From: CAVZZV01 sp963779845
GTDB lineage: Bacteria > Bacteroidota > Bacteroidia > Bacteroidales > GCA-2748055
Length of the DNA: 64,000 bases
NCBI GenBank assembly: GCA_963779845.1
Contig: CAVZZV010000001.1
Location: 558,001 to 622,000, forward strand
Direction of reading: 5' to 3'
In this document: piece after piece, positions 9,066 to 18,544 of the stretch
How positions within the stretch are numbered: position 1 is the first letter of the stretch
Layout: every line of letters begins with the position of its first letter
The notes under the pieces: model-generated
What the model was told of the DNA's origin: nothing
Seen by the model: only the letters and a program-made list of their open reading frames with translations
The model's database searches: none
Program-made: the position numbers and the translations under genes

Positions 9066-9683
9066 TTACAATTTTATGCCCATGAAGCTCATGAAGGCAA
9101 TCCCCATGAGACCTGTTATAATAAAAGTAATCCCGAGTCCCCGAAGAGGCTCCGGAACATTTGAATAGCGGATTTTCTCCCTGATGGCAGCTATGCTGAT
9201 AATAGCCAGGTGCCAGCCAACCCCTGAGCCAAGACCGAATGCGGTCGCTTCCGCGATATTATTATATTCCCTTTCCTGCATAAACAATGAGCCCCCAAGA
9301 ATTGCACAGTTCACGGCAATCAGTGGCAGGAAGATTCCTAATGAGGAATAGAGGGTAGGGCTGAATTTTTCTATAACCATCTCCACGAGCTGCACCATTG
9401 AAGCGATAACTGCAATAAACATGATGAAGCTCAGAAAGCTAAGGTCAATGTCGGCAAATGTCGGACTAAGCCAGGAGAGTGCCCCTTCCTTCAGGATATA
9501 GTTCTCGAGAAGATAGTTCACCGGGACGGTGAAGCCAAGGACAAAAATGACCGCAATTCCCAGGCCCTGGGAGGTCTTCACCGTTTTGGAAACGGCAAGG
9601 TATGAACACATGCCCAGAAAGTAGGCGAAGATCATATTATCGACAAAAACCGACTTGACAAATATATTTACAAGATTTTCCAT
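9066..9683 (-). CDS. nqrE: Na+-translocating NADH:quinone reductase subunit E
   Basis: A 205-residue integral membrane subunit with six hydrophobic helices. Cys26 (GMCSYLAVS) and Cys126 (VNCAILGG) are the two half-membrane cysteines that, with the equivalent pair in NqrD, hold the intramembrane iron-sulfur centre that passes electrons from NqrF to NqrC. Length and order match the family. It is separated from nqrD by 29 bases. Confidence 0.97.
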   Translation of the reverse strand: MENLVNIFVKSVFVDNMIFAYFLGMCSYLAVSKTVKTSQGLGIAVIFVLGFTVPVNYLLENYILKEGALSWLSPTFADIDLSFLSFIMFIAVIASMVQLVEMVIEKFSPTLYSSLGIFLPLIAVNCAILGGSLFMQEREYNNIAEATAFGLGSGVGWHLAIISIAAIREKIRYSNVPEPLRGLGITFIITGLMGIAFMSFMGIKL

Positions 9684-9712
9684 GGTATATCCGATTGATA
9701 ATTCCTTACTGT

Positions 9713-10354
9713 TTATTTATCTTCAATTAGTTTTCTGTTCCTGCTTCTTTGGACCCAAATGATGATCCCGACTGTTATCAGGGCCATTGGGGGGAGGATC
9801 ATCATACCATTGTTCTCGTACCCGGCCTCATAAAATGACTGGGGAATCACCTTAAGTCCCCATATTGTACCGGATCCGAGAAGTTCCCTGAAAAAGGAAA
9901 CAATGATAAGAATAAGCCCGTACCCGGCAGCGTTTCCAATACCATCGAGAAAGGCAGGCCAGGGTTTATTGGCCATGGCAAACGCTTCGAGACGGCCCAT
10001 GATAATACAATTGGTAATGATCAGCCCTACAAAAACGGACAGCTGCTTACTCACATCGTAAGCATAAGCCTGAAGGATTTCATCGACAAGAATCACCATG
10101 GCCGCAGCCACCACGAGTTGAACAATGATCCTGATCCGGGGAGGGATCAACTTTCTAAGCAGAGATATCACTACGTTTGATACGGCGAGCACGGCCATGA
10201 CAGATATAGCCATAACGATTGAATTTTCAATCTTTGCCGTAATAGCAAGTGCCGAACAGATGCCCAGGACCTGAACGGTTATGGGATTATTATCGTTTAA
10301 AGGCTCCCTGAGGAGCTTCATGTTTTTAGGTGAAAATAAGGGTTCCCTGCTCAT
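9713..10354 (-). CDS. nqrD: Na+-translocating NADH:quinone reductase subunit D
   Basis: A 213-residue six-helix membrane subunit, an inverted-topology paralogue of NqrE. Cys33 (LGICSALAIT) and Cys116 (TNCIIMGRLEAFA) are the iron-sulfur ligands that pair with NqrE Cys26 and Cys126. Its start overlaps the nqrC stop by 4 bases, which suggests translational coupling. Retention of all four cysteines fits the NqrM-like microprotein nearby, which would be the expected iron supplier. Confidence 0.97.
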   Translation of the reverse strand: MSREPLFSPKNMKLLREPLNDNNPITVQVLGICSALAITAKIENSIVMAISVMAVLAVSNVVISLLRKLIPPRIRIIVQLVVAAAMVILVDEILQAYAYDVSKQLSVFVGLIITNCIIMGRLEAFAMANKPWPAFLDGIGNAAGYGLILIIVSFFRELLGSGTIWGLKVIPQSFYEAGYENNGMMILPPMALITVGIIIWVQRSRNRKLIEDK

Positions 10355-11118
10355 TCTTTGCCTCCTTCCTTTCTTTGTTTCTTAAAATAATTGACATAGG
10401 GTTCTAAATTATCTTTTAACATTGCTTCAAGACCTTTACTGGTAATGGTTCCTCCTGTGATCGCATCAACTCCATGGATATCTCCCTCAACTGCTCCCCC
10501 CTTGACCACATTGATCGAAACAAAATTTCCATTTTCATCAAATATCTTTTTACCTTTAAAATCGGCCTGGAACCATGGTTCGACGATTTCAGCGCCAAGG
10601 CCGGGGGTTTCCTTTGAATGATCAAAAAGAGTCCCGTAAATGGTATTGAAATCATTATCCAGGGCAACATATCCCCAAAGCGGTCCCCACAAGCCTTTTC
10701 CTCTAACCGGGATAATAAATTTTTTACCACTCTCTGCACTCTCGTAAACAAAGATGGGGAGCCCTCTTTCTTCAAGGGGTTTGTCCAGTTCAGCCTTTAA
10801 ATCCTTGGTTATCGCAAATGCATCCCTTCCTTCCAATATCTCTCCCTGAGAATTGACAACATAGGTTTCCTTAATATATTTATTATACTCCTTTATGACA
10901 AAAGTATTTTTATCCTTAGCCTCTTTAATGCCTTCGGTTTTGCCCACCGACTGAAGAATCCCCTGCATTTTTTCCACCTCCACGTTTTTTTCCTGTTTCG
11001 GCCGAAGTTCTTCTGCTACGAATGAAAGGAGCGCGGCAACAATTACCACCATGATCGCCGCGAAAACGAAAATGTAGGTATTGCTGAATTCCCTCGCCTT
11101 TTTTCCCAAATCTTCCAT
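10351..11118 (-). CDS. nqrC: Na+-translocating NADH:quinone reductase subunit C
   Basis: A 255-residue subunit with one N-terminal transmembrane helix (about 15-36) and a periplasmic FMN domain. The flavinylation motif is DAITGGTITS at 218-227, with Thr226 the predicted acceptor. The Gly in place of the usual Ala in SGAT is tolerated by the motif. FMN would be attached by the ApbE encoded at 6.6 kb. The start lies 46 bases after nqrB. Confidence 0.96.
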   Translation of the reverse strand: MEDLGKKAREFSNTYIFVFAAIMVVIVAALLSFVAEELRPKQEKNVEVEKMQGILQSVGKTEGIKEAKDKNTFVIKEYNKYIKETYVVNSQGEILEGRDAFAITKDLKAELDKPLEERGLPIFVYESAESGKKFIIPVRGKGLWGPLWGYVALDNDFNTIYGTLFDHSKETPGLGAEIVEPWFQADFKGKKIFDENGNFVSINVVKGGAVEGDIHGVDAITGGTITSKGLEAMLKDNLEPYVNYFKKQRKEGGKE

Positions 11119-11164
11119 TTTATACTATTTATGCAATTATTTAATAACCTGATATTTAATTCAT

Positions 11165-12349
11165 TTATTGAATCGCGTGCCTGGCCCGCTTTAAACGTTT
11201 TCTTACGTTGGATTCAATCACGTAATGATCAATAAGCGGAGCAAAGACGTTCATCAGAAGAATCGCGAGCATAACCCCTTCCGGATAAGCCGGGTTAAGT
11301 ACCCTGATCAATATGGCGAGGAAGCCTGTCAGAAACCCGTATATCCATTTACCTCTTTGAGTTTGGGCCGCGGTCACAGGATCGGTTGCCATAAAAACCG
11401 CCCCAAAGGCAAAACCCCCGAGGATAAGTTGTTCCCAAAAGGGAACTTCCATAAACGGGTTCACCGCAAAGGCATTTAATATAAGGCCCATAGTGGCTCC
11501 GCCGGCAAAAACCGAAAGGATTATTTTCCAGCTCCCGACTCCGGTATATATCAGGATGAACGCCCCAAGAAGGATGGCCAGAGCCGATGTCTCACCAACC
11601 GAACCAGGAATCTTCCCCAGGAACATATCCCAGGCATTGTAAGGATCGCCCAGGCCGTTAACGAAAACCTTGTCAAAACCGGTTGCTGCCTGTCCCAGTA
11701 TGGTAGAACCGGAAAAACCATCCACAATACCATTTCCGTTTGTAAGCCCTTCAATCCAAACGAGGTCGCCCGACATCTTGGTCGGGTAGGCAAAAAACAG
11801 GAATGCCCTGGCAGTTAAGGCAGGGTTCAGGATGTTCATCCCGGTTCCGCCGAATACTTCCTTCCCGATAACCACGGCAAAGGCAGTAGAAACAGCAACC
11901 ATCCACAGGGGAACATCGATAGGCATTACCAGAGGGATTAACATACCGGTAACCAAAAAACCTTCATTCACGTCGTGTCCTCTGTACTGGGCAAAAACGA
12001 ATTCAATTCCGAGCCCGGTAACATAAGAAACCAAGATAAGTGGCAAAACTTTCAGGAAGCCAAACAGGAAGGTTTCCCAGAATCCCACATTTTGCCCTAA
12101 AGCGAGAAAGTGCTGGAATCCTGTGTTCCACATCCCAAACAGCAGTGCAGGAACCATTGCAAGAACCACAATCGACATCGCACGCTTCATATCATTATTG
12201 TCCCGGATATGCGAACCTGATGTAGTTACCTTGTCTGGCACAAAAAGGAAAGTTTCGAAAGCATCGAAAGTGGAATGGAGTTTTTCGAACTTTCCTCCTT
12301 TCTCAAACCGGGGTTTGATGGTATCTAAATATTTTCTTAGAATTTTCAT
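11165..12349 (-). CDS. nqrB: Na+-translocating NADH:quinone reductase subunit B
   Basis: A 394-residue polytopic subunit that carries covalent FMN and riboflavin and is thought to host the Na+ channel. The acceptor motif is GFSGSTILG at 211-219 with Thr216 the predicted FMN site. Further conserved segments include RGHDVNEGFLVTGMLIPL (123-140) and MNILNPALTARAFLFFAYP (171-189). It follows nqrA with a 24-base gap. Length is slightly shorter than the Vibrio protein, as is common in this phylum. Confidence 0.97.
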   Translation of the reverse strand: MKILRKYLDTIKPRFEKGGKFEKLHSTFDAFETFLFVPDKVTTSGSHIRDNNDMKRAMSIVVLAMVPALLFGMWNTGFQHFLALGQNVGFWETFLFGFLKVLPLILVSYVTGLGIEFVFAQYRGHDVNEGFLVTGMLIPLVMPIDVPLWMVAVSTAFAVVIGKEVFGGTGMNILNPALTARAFLFFAYPTKMSGDLVWIEGLTNGNGIVDGFSGSTILGQAATGFDKVFVNGLGDPYNAWDMFLGKIPGSVGETSALAILLGAFILIYTGVGSWKIILSVFAGGATMGLILNAFAVNPFMEVPFWEQLILGGFAFGAVFMATDPVTAAQTQRGKWIYGFLTGFLAILIRVLNPAYPEGVMLAILLMNVFAPLIDHYVIESNVRKRLKRARHAIQ

Positions 12350-12373
12350 AAGCTTTAAAACGATATTATAATG

Positions 12374-13726
12374 CTATTCTGTTTCTTTCCGCATAAGGTC
12401 AAGACCTTGTCTCAGGATTCGCTGGACCTGCGTTTTTGAGGTACATACAAACTCGCATAAGGCCATATCTTCTTCAGAGACTTCATAAATTCCCAAACGT
12501 TCCATCTGATCGATATCTTCTACCAGAATAGCTTTTAACAACTGCAAGGGGTAAATATCCATTGGAAATACTTTTTCATATTCCCCTGTCATTACAAATG
12601 CCCGGCGCCCACCTTTTAGATTCGTATCGAGGCGATACTTTTTGGAAGGGTTCAACCAGCTCCAAAAGGATCTTGAAACACTATACTTCCCAAAACCCAG
12701 ACTTGCCCAACCGAGGAAATCAAAATTCCTGCCCTCAGGGATGACCGTGAGTTGATTGTCATAAAACCCAATATAGCCTGAACGGCTGATTTCCGTTCCG
12801 GTAAGTACATCACCGCTTATGAAACGATTGTCCCCTCCGGTAACATTCCCGTCGATAAATGGGGTAATGATGCTTCCGCGCAGGGTATGATAATAGGAAG
12901 GTTTAAGTATTTCGGAACCGGTAGCAGCAATTATGAGCTGGTTATCGAACTTTCCGGATAAAAACAGATTACCAATCGCAACGACGTCCTGTGCCTGGAC
13001 ATACCAGATACGCTCTCCTTTATTAATTGGATCAATGTGGTGAATTTGGATCCCTACATTCCCTGCAGGGTGGGGCCCTTCAAAATGGTGGAGAACAATC
13101 CCCCTGGCAGCAGTGAAGGTTTCAGGCTGTGGCTCCGATGCCCTAAGAGAGAGATGGATTTTGCCTTCGGTGAGCTTCGACAAAATGTGGATTCCTGTCT
13201 GAAATGCCTCTTTTTTGTCTTTTACCATAAATGGTAAATCAGGGGCCAGGGGGGCGGAGTCAAATCCCGAAATGAAAATTGCTTTCGGGGATTTATCCGG
13301 ATTCGCGATCACTGAGTAGGGTCGTGTACGGATCACAGGCCATGTTCCACTCTCCAATAAGGTATCAACAATCTCCTCCCTGCTTAAGGATTTTGGATCA
13401 CCCGATCTAAATTCAACAAATTCATCATAGGGTGCAGATTCAATAACTACTTCAAGTATCCTTCTTCTTTCTCCTCTGTTTATAGCCTGAACCTTTCCGG
13501 AAACGGGTGAAGTGAATTTAACTTTCGGATTATACTTATCAAAAAACAAGGCAGAGCCAACTTTTACCGTATCACCGGGTTTGACAAGCATTTTTGGCAT
13601 TACCCCTATAAAATCGGTCGGTTTAAGGGCACAGGTGGAGGCCCGCTCAAGGGGCAAAATCTTTTTTTCTGCCTCCCCTTTTAAATTTATATCCAGACCT
13701 TTTTTGATCCTGATAACATCTGACAT
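12374..13726 (-). CDS. nqrA: Na+-translocating NADH:quinone reductase subunit A
   Basis: A 450-residue peripheral subunit on the cytoplasmic face, first gene of the nqr operon. It begins with the typical IRIKKGLDINLKGE and contains the family segments KPTDFIGVMPKMLVKPGDTV and FEGPHPAGNVGIQIHH. It lacks transmembrane helices, as expected, and is implicated in quinone binding. The upstream TACTTTTG element ends 28 bases before the start codon and is the likely operon promoter. With mqnB and mqnD in the window, menaquinone is the probable acceptor. Confidence 0.97.
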   Translation of the reverse strand: MSDVIRIKKGLDINLKGEAEKKILPLERASTCALKPTDFIGVMPKMLVKPGDTVKVGSALFFDKYNPKVKFTSPVSGKVQAINRGERRRILEVVIESAPYDEFVEFRSGDPKSLSREEIVDTLLESGTWPVIRTRPYSVIANPDKSPKAIFISGFDSAPLAPDLPFMVKDKKEAFQTGIHILSKLTEGKIHLSLRASEPQPETFTAARGIVLHHFEGPHPAGNVGIQIHHIDPINKGERIWYVQAQDVVAIGNLFLSGKFDNQLIIAATGSEILKPSYYHTLRGSIITPFIDGNVTGGDNRFISGDVLTGTEISRSGYIGFYDNQLTVIPEGRNFDFLGWASLGFGKYSVSRSFWSWLNPSKKYRLDTNLKGGRRAFVMTGEYEKVFPMDIYPLQLLKAILVEDIDQMERLGIYEVSEEDMALCEFVCTSKTQVQRILRQGLDLMRKETE

Positions 13727-13754
13727 CTTATGATTGTTATTTTAAAAACTTTGA

Positions 13755-13762
13755 CAAAAGTA
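13755..13762 (-). promoter_or_regulatory. Bacteroidota -7 element upstream of the nqr operon (TACTTTTG)
   Basis: Read on the minus strand, TACTTTTG matches TAnnTTTG exactly and lies 28 bases before the nqrA start. I see no good -33 element at standard spacing. Position makes it the best operon promoter candidate. Confidence 0.5.
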
Positions 13763-13994
13763 ATTATTTTTCCTTTTGGAGCATTTATAAATTACATATT
13801 CTGTAAAAATATATCTTTATATATCTATTAATAGATGAATATACGTTTTAAACTCATCTCAATATTTTTTTGTTAACTGAATAACAAAGGATGGGGAAAA
13901 CTGTTCATGAGGTGGATTAGTTATGAATGATGGAGGAATCCACCACGATATTCGGTATAATTTTTGGAGTTTCAAATTCCTAAATTCTTTTATA

Positions 13995-15266
13995 ATGCAA
14001 AAAAGACTCAAAAAACATCTTCTGCTTATTCTTCTCTTGAGCTTCACTACTGCAATTTATAGTCAAAAGATTGAAGATAAAATAATTGACCAGGACATAA
14101 AATCTCTTCAACTTTACCGTGAAGGTTGGAAATTGAGTTATCCTTTAATTGAGCTTACCGGAGAGGTCAGTCTTGTATTAAGTTTCGATCTCCTTGGCTC
14201 TGAAGTGAAAAATTATTCTTACGATCTGATCCATTGTGATGCAGACTGGAACCCCACGTCATTAAGTGAAATGGAGTATATCGAGGGCTCGCTGTACGCT
14301 CAGATATCCGATTATCAATTTTCCTTTAGTACCTATGTAAATTATGTGCACTATGAACTGAAACTGCCGAATAGTAACTTCAGGTTTAAAATTTCCGGCA
14401 ACTATGCGATACGGGTTTTTAATGAGTTCGATCAAAATGATGTCCTGTTCATAAAAAGATTTATGGTAACAGAAAAATTGGTGGATATTAGCGCAACCGT
14501 TAGAAGGCCTTCCCTGACCGGATTTCGCAATACACATCAGGAAGTAGATTTTAGCATCGCTTATGGAAATTTTACCATTGAAGATCCCTTCCATGACCTC
14601 CAGGCAGTGATTCTGCAGAATGGTAGATGGGATAATGCTATCGTTGATCTTAAGCCACTTTTTACCCGTCAGGATATCCTGGACTACGACTATCAGCGCG
14701 AGAATCTTTTTCCCGGTGGAAATGAGTTCCGGTGGTTTGATATAAAAAGCCTTCGTTACCAGTCGCCCTACATAAAGGATATTGTGTTCAAAAAAAATAA
14801 TTATTACGTTGAATTGTTCCCCGATCCGATTAAATCCAATAAAGTCTATTTTTATGAAGAGGACCTGAACGGGAAATTTTACATTGAAGTCCAGGAGCAG
14901 GAGAATGATGACACGGATGCGGATTATGTTTGGGTGGATTTTAACCTTCCCATGGCTGTTCCTATGGCCGGAGAAGATATTTACGTTTCTGGGGCCCTTA
15001 CAAACTGGAATTATGCCCCTGAGAACAAAATGAAGTATGACCTCGAAAAAAAACAGTACAATCTTCGCTTACTCCTGAAGCAAGGATATTATAATTATCA
15101 ATATGGGGTGGTTGGGCAGAATTCCCAGAGTGCGAACATGGAAAACCTGGAAGGGAATTATTATGAAACGGAAAACGATTACATTATCCTGGTCTACCAC
15201 CATTCCATTACTTCCAGATATGATCGTTTGATTGGTTATCAAATTGCCAATAGTCTTCACCGGTAA
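13995..15266 (+). CDS. Type IX secretion system plug protein (DUF5103 family)
   Basis: A 423-residue secreted protein. The open frame extends upstream to 13923, but the start at 13995 is chosen because it puts a clean signal peptide at the N-terminus (MQKRLKKHLLLILLLSF..., ending near YSQ). The mature part is beta-rich and matches what I know of DUF5103, identified as the plug that closes the lateral opening of the SprA/Sov translocon in the T9SS. A carbohydrate-binding-like segment near residues 310-380 (VYFYEEDLNGKFY, YVSGALTNWNYAPENKM) is typical. It stands alone between divergent or convergent neighbours. Its presence predicts a full T9SS elsewhere in the genome. Confidence 0.82.
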   Translation: MQKRLKKHLLLILLLSFTTAIYSQKIEDKIIDQDIKSLQLYREGWKLSYPLIELTGEVSLVLSFDLLGSEVKNYSYDLIHCDADWNPTSLSEMEYIEGSLYAQISDYQFSFSTYVNYVHYELKLPNSNFRFKISGNYAIRVFNEFDQNDVLFIKRFMVTEKLVDISATVRRPSLTGFRNTHQEVDFSIAYGNFTIEDPFHDLQAVILQNGRWDNAIVDLKPLFTRQDILDYDYQRENLFPGGNEFRWFDIKSLRYQSPYIKDIVFKKNNYYVELFPDPIKSNKVYFYEEDLNGKFYIEVQEQENDDTDADYVWVDFNLPMAVPMAGEDIYVSGALTNWNYAPENKMKYDLEKKQYNLRLLLKQGYYNYQYGVVGQNSQSANMENLEGNYYETENDYIILVYHHSITSRYDRLIGYQIANSLHR

Positions 15267-15280
15267 CCAATGAATAAATA

Positions 15281-16615
15281 TTAATCCTGCAGCCGAAAAG
15301 TAGACGGGCCACGATCTACTTCACCAAAATCGTATAAAGAATAAAACAGGTTTCCAAGATAGGCCAACGGACCCGCCAGGATAATTGCTCCAAAGAATGA
15401 AACCAACAGGACCAGGTAGAAGTAAAGCAAAGGAAGTTGTATGAAGAAAACCTCCGTTTCCTTTTCGATTTTTTCGACATGTTGAAATGCGGCTCTCCTG
15501 GACTTCTCCCAATTTTCAAAGGAGATGCCCGCAGTCTTGAAAATACTATCGACTACAGCTCTTTGAACATCCCTATCGGCTGGGACACTTAGTAAATATT
15601 CCTCCACCCGCATCTTCAGGGAATCCATTTTATTTCGATAAATAATTTTCTCAACTTCCAGGGAAGAGCTGGCAAGCTGAATCAGAGAATCCGCTTTCTG
15701 TTTCATTCTGACTACACCGGGTATAGAATAATTTGGATTCCTTTCAGAATCAGGAACTATCAGACAGGTTTTGGAAGATTTCAGCATTATAGGTTCTCCC
15801 TTCACGATCCTTTGTTCCCTATTCATTTTGAGAGAAAAAAAACTACCTTCTCTTACCAGACTTTTAATATTGAGGGTGAGCAACAACGCCAATCCAACGA
15901 AGAGTATTGGCAAAACCGATATCAGCCCTGCAAAAAACAGCCCCGGAAGATGGGCGAAAGCATACCGGAAAAACTTCCGGCCTGTAAGATCCAGGAAATC
16001 TAAAGATCTGTCCACCAGAGGATTAATATTTCCCCTATACACCAGATGGGGAGGCATCATGCTCAGGGAAAGAACAATAATAACAAAAACCACGAGCATT
16101 GCCATTGAAAGAAATGTATTCAAACCAAGGAGCAAAGCAGGCAGTGCATTTCCCGGCGGTAATCCTGAAGCAAGAAGATTGAATGAAACTTCCAGCAGCA
16201 GCAAGAGGATGAAGATCAGGATGTACCCAAGGATCCATCGGACCGCTTCATAACCTGTACCTGATATCCTCAACCCTAATTCAGGAAAATCCCTGCCCCG
16301 TCTTACCCTGGATATCTCTCCAAACACCCATATCAAAGGCAATATTCCATAAATCAATCCGACAAAAAAGGGAAGCTTCATCTCCATTAGCCAGGCAGTA
16401 CTAATAAAGGCAAGGCTGACAAACAGGGAAAGAAATGCAGCAATGAAGGAAGGAATCAGAAACTCGCTATGGAAAAAAAAGGTCAGGCTTCTCAGGCTTA
16501 ATTTGATAATCCACCATGGCCAGAAAAAAAAATACCGAATCCATAATTTATCAAAAGCAGGAGGAACCCTATTGGAGCTATTAAACTGGTATCCGTTTTC
16601 CTGCGTATTTCTCAT
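15281..16615 (-). CDS. Uncharacterised polytopic membrane protein
   Basis: A 444-residue protein I do not recognise. Hydrophobic segments near residues 48-72, 80-100, 127-150, 165-190, 222-248 and 398-430 suggest about six membrane helices. Between the fifth and sixth lies a largely hydrophilic 140-residue segment (about 255-395) rich in Lys, Glu and Ser, with helical character, possibly an extracytoplasmic or cytoplasmic coiled region. No catalytic motif is visible. It is convergent with the plug-protein gene (14-base gap) and separated from hldD by 115 bases. No function is proposed. Confidence 0.75.
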   Translation of the reverse strand: MRNTQENGYQFNSSNRVPPAFDKLWIRYFFFWPWWIIKLSLRSLTFFFHSEFLIPSFIAAFLSLFVSLAFISTAWLMEMKLPFFVGLIYGILPLIWVFGEISRVRRGRDFPELGLRISGTGYEAVRWILGYILIFILLLLLEVSFNLLASGLPPGNALPALLLGLNTFLSMAMLVVFVIIVLSLSMMPPHLVYRGNINPLVDRSLDFLDLTGRKFFRYAFAHLPGLFFAGLISVLPILFVGLALLLTLNIKSLVREGSFFSLKMNREQRIVKGEPIMLKSSKTCLIVPDSERNPNYSIPGVVRMKQKADSLIQLASSSLEVEKIIYRNKMDSLKMRVEEYLLSVPADRDVQRAVVDSIFKTAGISFENWEKSRRAAFQHVEKIEKETEVFFIQLPLLYFYLVLLVSFFGAIILAGPLAYLGNLFYSLYDFGEVDRGPSTFRLQD

Positions 16616-16730
16616 TCAAGCGGGCTCTTAATTTTTTAGAATGGAACCGGATTCATCTCTTGAAGGCAAATAGAGTTGGCAATAGCCATTAAAGGTACAT
16701 TTGTCTCCCTTTTCAATAACAATGTAAATT

Positions 16731-17696
16731 CTAATTCCTTTTCGCTCCCATCAGATAATTTTTCACATAATCAGGCACCCCCTCCGACAAAGTCCTGAAT
16801 GGATCAGTATAGCCGATTCTTCTCAATTTGCCCATATCCGCCTCAGTAAAATACTGGTACTTGTCCTTTATATCTTCCGGAGTATCGATAAAATTAATCT
16901 GAGGAGGAACCTCCATGGCCCTGAAGGTCTGATGAACAAGTTCGAGAAAAGTCTCTGCTTTTCCGGTCCCTAAATTATAAAGGCCAGAATATTTCCTGTT
17001 TTCCAAAAGAAAGATCATCACCCTGCAAACATCCATAACATAAATAAAGTCCCTTAGTTGTTCCCCATCCCTGAAATCTGCCCGGTGGGACCGGAACAAA
17101 TTCATGACGGAATTCTCTGAAATCTGATTGAATGCGTGAAAAACCACAGAGGCCATACGCCCTTTATGATATTCATTGGGTCCATACACATTGAAAAATT
17201 TTAACCCAGCCCAGAATGACGGAGTTTTTTCCTGCCGTACAGCCCATTTATCAAACTCATTCTTGGAACGGCCATAGGCATTTAGGGGTTGAAGAGCATC
17301 AATAATCGCAGGATTGTCTTTATAACCAAGGCTGCCATCTCCGTAGGTGGCAGCAGAGGAGGCGTAAACCAGGGGGATTCCATATCTGGCACAAATTTTC
17401 CAGATCTCTTTTGAATAATTGAGATTCAGCTTTTCAAATATCGACCAGTCAAATTCGGCAGTATCTGTCCTGGCCCCGAGATGGAAGACAAATTGCACCA
17501 TTCGTTGGTTTTCCTCCAACCATTCATGAAAATCCTCCCTTTCCACCCGGTGCGAATAAATCTTTCCTTCCCAGTTAGGGCGCTTATCTTCCCGGCTAAA
17601 ATCATCAACCAGCACCAGGTCCCGGTAACCCTCTTCATTTAACAGGGTGATAAGGTTGCTTCCAATAAATCCCGCTGCTCCGGTTATTACAATCAT
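16731..17696 (-). CDS. hldD: ADP-L-glycero-D-manno-heptose 6-epimerase
   Basis: A 321-residue short-chain dehydrogenase of the extended type that epimerises ADP-D,D-heptose to ADP-L,D-heptose for LPS core. It has the nucleotide-binding GAAGFIGSN at 6-14, HLGARTDT at 72-79, and the catalytic Tyr141/Lys145 in YGRSK. The segment FFNVYGPNEYHKGRMASV is characteristic of HldD rather than other epimerases. The start overlaps the mqnD stop by 4 bases, so it is translationally coupled to menaquinone genes with no obvious pathway link. The GmhB-like gene at 650 supplies an earlier step. Confidence 0.93.
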   Translation of the reverse strand: MIVITGAAGFIGSNLITLLNEEGYRDLVLVDDFSREDKRPNWEGKIYSHRVEREDFHEWLEENQRMVQFVFHLGARTDTAEFDWSIFEKLNLNYSKEIWKICARYGIPLVYASSAATYGDGSLGYKDNPAIIDALQPLNAYGRSKNEFDKWAVRQEKTPSFWAGLKFFNVYGPNEYHKGRMASVVFHAFNQISENSVMNLFRSHRADFRDGEQLRDFIYVMDVCRVMIFLLENRKYSGLYNLGTGKAETFLELVHQTFRAMEVPPQINFIDTPEDIKDKYQYFTEADMGKLRRIGYTDPFRTLSEGVPDYVKNYLMGAKRN

Positions 17697-18544
17697 ATCC
17701 GATAATTTATTTCTGGGACAAAAAGATCACTTTTAGTCGATTCATTTTCTGTTAACAGACCCGTTTTTTGGAGAAAAAACCGAATGGCTGATCTTCCCTT
17801 TGGTCCCAGGTTAAGTGAAAATTCATTGACATATAAACCAATATGTTTTTTAATCACCTCATCCTGCAGTTCGAGTGCATGCTCCTTGATAAAATGAGTG
17901 GACAATTCGGGATGTGCGAAGGCACCTTCAATACTTTCCCTGATATTGCTGTCTACCTCTTGCTGAAATTCCACGGGAAGATTTTTTTTAACCACGATCA
18001 CCCCCAGGGGGATGGGCATCCTGTACTTTTCTTCCCAAGCTACCCCCAAATCTTTTATCAGTATTAACCCCTTTTCGGCATAGGTAAATCTTGATTCATG
18101 AATGATCAGCCCGGCATCCACTTCATCATTTAAAATCGCCTCCTCGATTTCGGAAAAAGTAAACTCTCTTTTATCCGTTATTCCGGGAAAAAGAGCGGTA
18201 AGCAAACTGTTTGCTGTGGTATTCTTTCCGGGTATAGCGAACCGTAAACCCTTCAGATCCGCTTCATCAATCTTTTGCCTGCTCACTATCAGCGGCCCAT
18301 TTTTAAAACCCAGGGCTGATCCTGAGTTCAGGATACGGTAGTGCATCATAACTTTAGGAAACGCGGCAAGGGAAATTTTTGACACATCCGGCCAACCTCC
18401 AATTGCCAGATGGTTCAATTCCTCGATGTCGGCAATCTGTATTTTTAATTTACCAATAGGCTTCGTCCTCCCGTGTACCCATCCCTCAAACATAAAGGTA
18501 TCGTTCGGACAAGAGGAAAATGCTATCTTAATGTTCTCCATCAT
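17693..18544 (-). CDS. mqnD: 1,4-dihydroxy-6-naphthoate synthase (futalosine pathway)
   Basis: A 283-residue enzyme with a periplasmic-binding-protein-like fold that opens cyclic dehypoxanthinyl futalosine to dihydroxynaphthoate. The N-terminal FSSCPNDTFMF and the following GKLKIQIADIEELN and PDVSKISLAAFP segments are diagnostic. It lies directly after mqnB with no gap. Together they show menaquinone is made by the futalosine route rather than the classical Men route. MqnA and MqnC are not in this window. Confidence 0.93.
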   Translation of the reverse strand: MMENIKIAFSSCPNDTFMFEGWVHGRTKPIGKLKIQIADIEELNHLAIGGWPDVSKISLAAFPKVMMHYRILNSGSALGFKNGPLIVSRQKIDEADLKGLRFAIPGKNTTANSLLTALFPGITDKREFTFSEIEEAILNDEVDAGLIIHESRFTYAEKGLILIKDLGVAWEEKYRMPIPLGVIVVKKNLPVEFQQEVDSNIRESIEGAFAHPELSTHFIKEHALELQDEVIKKHIGLYVNEFSLNLGPKGRSAIRFFLQKTGLLTENESTKSDLFVPEINYRI